The position numbers were made by a program, and so were the translations under genes. Under the pieces are notes generated by a model. It ran no database searches. It was not told the origin of the DNA and was given only the letters and a program-made list of their open reading frames with translations. From Cladochytrium replicatum (taxonomy: Eukaryota; Chytridiomycota; Chytridiomycetes; Cladochytriales; Cladochytriaceae), in the NCBI GenBank assembly GCA_025526935.1, contig JAHLKD010000106.1, positions 62,001 through 126,000 of the forward strand: a stretch of DNA of 64,000 nt. Reading direction: 5' to 3'. Shown here in pieces: positions 59,002 to 64,000 of this stretch. The number at the start of each line of letters is the position of its first letter. Positions within the stretch are counted from its first letter, which is position 1.

Positions 59002-59837
59002 ATGCCCACCTGCCCGCGATGTTCAAAGAGCGTGTATGCAGCAGAGCAAGTCACAGGCCCAAACTCGACTATGTGGCACAAATCGTGTTTGACTTGCAAA
59101 GAGTGCAGACGCAGACTCGACTCCACAAACCTAGCCGAAAAGAGCGGTAACACATCCAAATGTTCGCTCGCCGTGTGTGGCACTGAAACCATGGATTTTA
59201 GGTGAAGCGTACTGCAGAGCATGCTACGGCAAGCTCTTTGGCCCAAAAGGCTACGGCTTTGGCGGCGGAAGCGCGTTCCTTTCCAGCGACGATCTCAAAC
59301 TTGCCAACGCCACCGATTCGAATATTGTTGATCCTTCTACAATCGTTGCATCGCAGAATGAGGCTCCTCCTCCCGAACTCACTCCAAAATCATCCGGATC
59401 GCCCCCGCCCGCACAACAACAACGCACGCCCACCACCTCAGCGCGCACTTCTCCACCCGCAGCACAAAAATGGGGCTCGCCAAACTCGGCTCGTGTGCAA
59501 CTAGGCGGCGCAAGGGACACCTGCCCACGTTGCCAGAAAGCAGTCTACTTTGCAGAACAGGCTCTTGGTCCCAACGGCTCAAAATTCCACAAACTCTGCT
59601 TCCGTTGCTCTGGTAACAACAAAGCCCTTTTCATCATTTTTCATTCACCATGATCACCCGCTTTATTGTGATTAAGAGTGTAATAAAGGCTTGGACTCTA
59701 CGAATCTGGCGGACCGCACGGATAGCAACGGCGTCGTGCAGGTGTACTGCCGCTCATGTCACGGGAAAAAGTTTGGGCCAAAAGGGGTCGGGTTTGGACT
59801 CGGCGCGGGGGTGCTCACGACCGATGGCGCCGCCTGA
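59002..59837 (+). CDS. Two-LIM-domain protein (CRP-like)
   Basis: Three exons (59002-59146, 59202-59612, 59689-59837) encode 234 residues. LIM1 begins at residue 4: CPRCSKSVYAAEQVTGPNS, WHKSCLTCKECRRRLDSTNL, then YCRACYGKLFGPKGYGFGGG. LIM2 repeats the plan: CPRCQKAVYFAEQALGPNGS, HKLCFRCSGLDSTNLADRTD, YCRSCHGKKFGPKGVGFGLG. The glycine-rich tail after each LIM matches cysteine-rich (CRP) proteins. A Pro/Thr/Ser-rich linker of about 90 residues joins them. Each LIM binds two zinc ions and mediates protein contacts, often with actin-bundling partners. Compared with LIM1 the second LIM seems to lack the Lys-Xaa-Cys pair before the GLDST motif (one CxxC site shortened), so its zinc coordination may be incomplete. 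An unseen exon is the other reading. Confidence 0.88.
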
Positions 59838-60507
59838 AACGCACCGTTACTTGTTTGAAATACATTTTAAGATGATATGATATTATGTGGGGGTTTTTTT
59901 TCAGACCAAATTTCCTTTACTTGGAACCAACACTGTTTCATGAATAGTCAAACCTTACCTAAAATGTGGTATTCATCGACCATCTCGACTTTAATTTTTT
60001 GGTATCAATCATCAAAACTTGACCTTGAAGAGACGGCAATGAATGAGAGAAGGACCCAAATCGCAGCAGAAGTGCAAGAGAAGGCCCTCATCGATCGTGG
60101 CGGAGGTACTGAGTGAGTTGTTGTGCCGAATCCAGTTCCCGAGAAAACACAAAGAAGCGTGACATCGCTCCTTTGGTCTACTGCTTGATGTTTGGCTTGA
60201 GCGGTTGGCAGATTTAACAAAGATCAGCTGTAAGAACTCATTTTCAGAGAATGTTTCATAGTCGACATTGACAAACTTGATCAAATTTGGTAAAGATGGC
60301 AATTTAAAGTCATGTATAACCTCATTGATCTTGTGAATCTGGAAGCAGATTCCCTGGACTCTTAGGGCTCCACGTGCTGAATCAATGCACCCAATTGACT
60401 CAATTGATATATCGTATGTTCAGAGCATAAGTGGATATGTATCTTTTGGAGTGGCTAAGGTTCTGGACGGCATACATTGATCATCTGCTGTCCATAACAC
60501 TTATTTT
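59838..60507. other. Leader region before the copia remnant
   Basis: No supported gene. It may include the 5' part of the retrotransposon, but no LTR copy was recognised here. Confidence 0.4.
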
Positions 60508-63118
60508 TTGATGCCACAGTGTGGCATTACAATCAGATTTCTGGACAACAAGGGAGATGCTTCTGACAGCATCCTCCTACTGCAAAGAAAGACGGATCAC
60601 ACATGCAACTTCTGTGGCAAACGAGGACACAAGCAGTCAGAGTGTAAACGGTATCTCAATGCAAAGAGTCTTTGTTCAGACACAGATTTTTGTGCATTCA
60701 TTGCCAGTCGCGGCGATGCAGGCAATGATTCGTCGGAGGACGAGTCAATCGCCAAACTGGTGTTGACCAAGAAGGTAATCTTTGACCTTACCCAACCTAC
60801 TTCTGTTGATGAAGATGCTGACACATACATCAGAAATACGTTTTCGATAGTGAACACACACTCGGCACAGTAGGTTGTCTGTGTGCATGTTCGAGCAAAG
60901 GATCATGTGGGTTTGCTTGATGCAGGTGCAACTGTTTGGATGCCACCTAATCGTCATGCCTTTAGTTCACTGACGTATACGAATGACGAGGACGTGGTGG
61001 AACTAGCGGATAGTCATACAATTCCAGTTTGTGGTTTTGGAGATGTATCTGTAGTTTTACCCAATGGGCGAATTAAGATTATACACAACGCACTTTATGT
61101 TCCTGATCTAGAAGACACACTCGCATCGGTGTGTAGTATCATTGGAGACTCCGGAGACATTGTGAGTTTCACCAAAGACAAGGTTATCCTCACGCATGGT
61201 GATACGGATGAACACGTTATTATTGGGCGACAGGAAAGAGATTTGTACTATCTCTATGCTGATGTCAGTACCGTCGGAACTCACCAACCGCTGCATGTGA
61301 TTTTTCAATGAGCTAAGGCAGTAGCGGTATACGCAGAAAATCTTGATCAGTCAATGGACTTTATGTCCGGTGTACAATCTTCCTACGCGATGGGTCTCGA
61401 TGTAATGTCGGACAACAACATCTGTCGAACGAACCATGACGAATATCAACGAGCATCTCAAGATACAGTTGGAGTGAGCACCAACTTATTGCCAGTGACA
61501 GTACACGAACTTGCGAAGTTACACCAGCAGTTTGGTCACATCCACTTACGGACGATCTGTTGAACGGCAGAGAAGCTCAACATCAAAATGCCCAAGGTCC
61601 AGGAGAATTGATAACGAAACGGTTGATCCAATGGTGCAATACCAAGATTCCTCGTATTTGCGTCCTTCCACCCAGCTCCTCCGTCAGTAAAGGAACTCGA
61701 TGGTCTATCAGAGCAGAATATACAGTCGATCAAGTATATGTCGGCGATGCTGATACAAGCTGGACTACCACAAACACTTCAATTCTTGCCACTTTCCATC
61801 CTATACGCTGCGGTCGTCAAGAACGCTACTTTCCCCATATATTACCGCTTAGAAGAAGCCGCTGACATGCATGTTGTTGAACATTTTCATGGACTAGACG
61901 ATGATGACCCAGACGATGCCAATCACGATCTGAATGCTGATTTATCGACTCCACAGTCCAGTACTGAAGAATTATCTCCGAGTTAACCTTCCGTATCTCC
62001 TGTAGAGGAATACGATGCACAACTCGAAGGTGATCTTCAATTCATTGGAGAAGATGTCGATGAAGCGTATGCAGCAAGAAAACGAAAACACCAAGCAAGT
62101 GCAAATTTGTCGAACGCCAAAAGGAAACACAAATCCTTATTTACCTGATCCGTTCCAAATATCGACTGGACCCTGAAGGCCGATTCCTCATATCCAACAC
62201 AACCAATTGCGAATGGAAATTTACAGACTGCACCAAAGATTCTTCGTGAGGCTTTATCACGATCTGATGAGGCTCCATTTTGGTTAGCGGCGATGAAGGA
62301 GGAAGTCACACAATCAGTCGGCAACAATACTTGGGCCAAAACGTTTTTACCTGATGGACGGAATTTATTATCAGGCAAATGGGTTTTTGCATACAAGCTT
62401 GACGAACATGGCAACATTCGATTTGACAACAGACTATTGCAGCCTTGTCGTTGGAAGCCGAACATGCATTGAACGAAATATCGCGCGAGATGAAGTGGAT
62501 GAAAAATCTTGTGACGGGTATCGGGATATGTTCGACCTGTCTCCACAAAGTAAAATAACCTTCAAGTAACTGTCCTTGCTTCTACAGCAATCCGCAAGTC
62601 TAAGTCTGAACACTGGGAGCAAGCAAACCAACCTACTGCTTCTTAAATCCTCTTCAGGTCACTCAGTAGTCTGTCTGGGATGATCTGTTGGTATTTGCAA
62701 CACATTCTTAGATCTGTGGTCACGTGTTCTATTTTTCTAAGCCACTAACATAAATCTGAACAAATCAAAAATTAATTATACAAATCAAAAATTAATTGAA
62801 TTCTAAACAAAGGAAAAGAAATCCCACTCCCCCAACTCTTTCCCAAATCTCTTTCTATGCCACATTTGCGGTGCGCACACCACAACAACGTCGTTCAATC
62901 CTCTCCGTTTATGGCAAGACAATCAATCTACCGAATCCATCGCAAACAACCTGTTCAACAAACAACCGGACCAACACATGCACGTTCAGGAGAGATTTGT
63001 GAATCTCCAAGATGAACAGAAGCACTAAGAGTTACACCATATGGATACTTCTGATATGATCGCGAACATCTTAACTAAACCTCTTGGATTTCTCGTGGAG
63101 AACATGTCATTGTAGACA
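60508..63118 (+). mobile_element. Ty1/copia LTR retrotransposon, degenerate and partly deleted
   Basis: The copia order is readable. Gag zinc knuckle: CNFCGKRGHKQSEC (about 60605). Aspartic protease with DAG in place of DSG: GLLDAGATVWMPPNR (about 60910). Pre-integrase: TVHELAKLHQQFGHIHL (about 61495). Traces of the integrase C-terminal part lie near 61740-61860. The start of reverse transcriptase is EAPFWLAAMKEEVTQSVGNN and SGKWVFAYKLDEHGNI (62268-62420). RNase H has DNQSTESIANN (about 62918) and TSDMIANILTKPLG (about 63050), stopping at 63115. Most of integrase and the RT core, including YVDD, are gone. The frame 60508-61563 is continuous but for three stops (about 60871, 61309, 61561); the RT and RNase H parts share another frame. 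The element is non-functional. Confidence 0.85.
62761..62797. repeat. 20-bp direct repeat within the copia remnant
   Basis: CAAATCAAAAATTAATT occurs at 62761 and again at 62781, separated by ATA. Confidence 0.85.
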
Positions 63119-64000
63119 AGATTATAGCTAATCTTCATGTTCTGCTCACAATGGTTATTGTGAACAATCTCTGGGATCAATATCTCTCTATTCGAGAGAA
63201 TAATATTTATATTAGATATTCCTGTAAATCTATAGTCACAGGTTAATTATAAAAGCTGAAACGACAGTATTTGAATTGTGAATTGTGCAAAATTTGAGTT
63301 GTTTGCACAATTCAAAGAGCATGTGGCGATATGAGATTTCGGGTGGCTGTGGTGCAAGAGCGTGATTGGAGAAACACGAAACTCTGCACATACACACACC
63401 AACCTGAGGACTATCTCTAGCAAAAGTCCCAGATCAGCAGCACTTAAACTGATCAAATTACATCGCCCTCAAACCAAACTTCAACACAATAGTTATTGCC
63501 GCAAGGCGCTTCCCCTGATCAACGCCAGATCTCCAACGCTTAAAGGATGCCCAATAATGTTCGGCGGGTCCGGGTTGGGTCCGGGTTTCAGTGGCGACCT
63601 GCATCAAACCCTGTTGAACAAAGCTGTGGTCTGGATCCTCAGGTTGTGTGTGTTGTTAATTCACGGGTTAATGTTACTAAGAGATGAATAAAGAAGATTG
63701 CGAGTCACAAGTGCTAGCGCAAGAGAATGCTCCTTGTGTGTATCGCCACAGGCTCCTTAAATAAGTGTACTGTCGTTTTGGCTTTTCCTTCCGGAAGATC
63801 TGGATCGCAGCGATAAGGTTTGACTCTTCTTCTCACAGGCGTAGCGAAGCATAATCATACTAAGCTGTGCGTGAGATCTAGCTCTCCTCAACAGGATTGT
63901 TCTCACACATGATTCCCACGAACGCGTTAATCATATGTAAACCTTTGCTGTGATCTGATCCGGGCTTCACTTCTACAAGTGGATGATAGAAAAGTAATGA
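63119..64000. other. Region 3' of the copia remnant, possible LTR and flank
   Basis: A/T-rich sequence directly after the RNase H stop should include the 3' LTR. No matching 5' copy is visible in the window, so its ends cannot be set. No gene is supported to the window edge. Confidence 0.35.

Overview
This window is nuclear DNA from a zoosporic (chytrid-like) fungus. The genes are intron-rich with short introns of about 45-110 nt bounded by GT and AG. Typical fungal families are present: a ferric-reductase-type protein, a Cps1-like family 2 polysaccharide synthase, a chitin synthase relic, an F-box/LRR protein and eIF3k. A fragment of IQUB, an axonemal radial-spoke protein, points to a lineage that makes or recently made flagella. 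The species cannot be named from sequence alone.

Layout. 1-291: 5' end of a ferric-reductase-like gene (minus). 852-13180: one giant minus-strand BEACH/WD40 gene of about 3,900 codons. 13643-16146: protein with two cyclic-nucleotide-binding domains (plus). 16393-18030: single-pass membrane protein with a beta-rich repeat ectodomain (plus). 18396-21300 and 21510-22835: two unrecognised minus-strand genes. 22957-23789: 3' remnant of an IQUB gene, cut off by 23.8-28.2 kb of repeats and degenerate mobile-element sequence. 28392-28769: histone H4 with a 7-nt frameshifting loss. 29104-32088: a CHAP amidase-like protein and a GT2 polysaccharide synthase (both minus). 32275-32614: a small two-exon gene. 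33278-36612: F-box/LRR protein. 38177-40804: ADCK2-like UbiB-family protein. 41732-44087: two minus-strand genes, one a membrane protein. 44615-48828: three plus-strand genes (eIF3k, PA-TM-RING ubiquitin ligase, tandem DJ-1/PfpI protein). 48.8-51.6 kb: gene-poor. 51723-52583: small membrane protein. 52977-53470: chitin synthase pseudogene. 54008-59837: protein methyltransferase, Argonaute and a two-LIM protein (all plus). 60.5-63.1 kb: a decayed Ty1/copia retrotransposon.

The complete genes are mostly housekeeping or signalling: vesicle traffic (BEACH), ubiquitin pathways (F-box, RING), quinone-related mitochondrial function (ADCK2-like), translation (eIF3k) and RNA silencing (Argonaute with a full DEDH catalytic set). 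They do not form an obvious operon-like pathway. Three genes beside repeat-rich stretches are damaged (IQUB, H4, chitin synthase), and the copia element carries nonsense codons. Repeat-driven erosion is therefore a clear theme of the window. I did not find a convincing novel multi-gene system. The most distinctive points are the three broken genes, a 7-nt microexon inside the Argonaute catalytic motif, and a DJ-1-type protein with a second, decayed DJ-1-like half.
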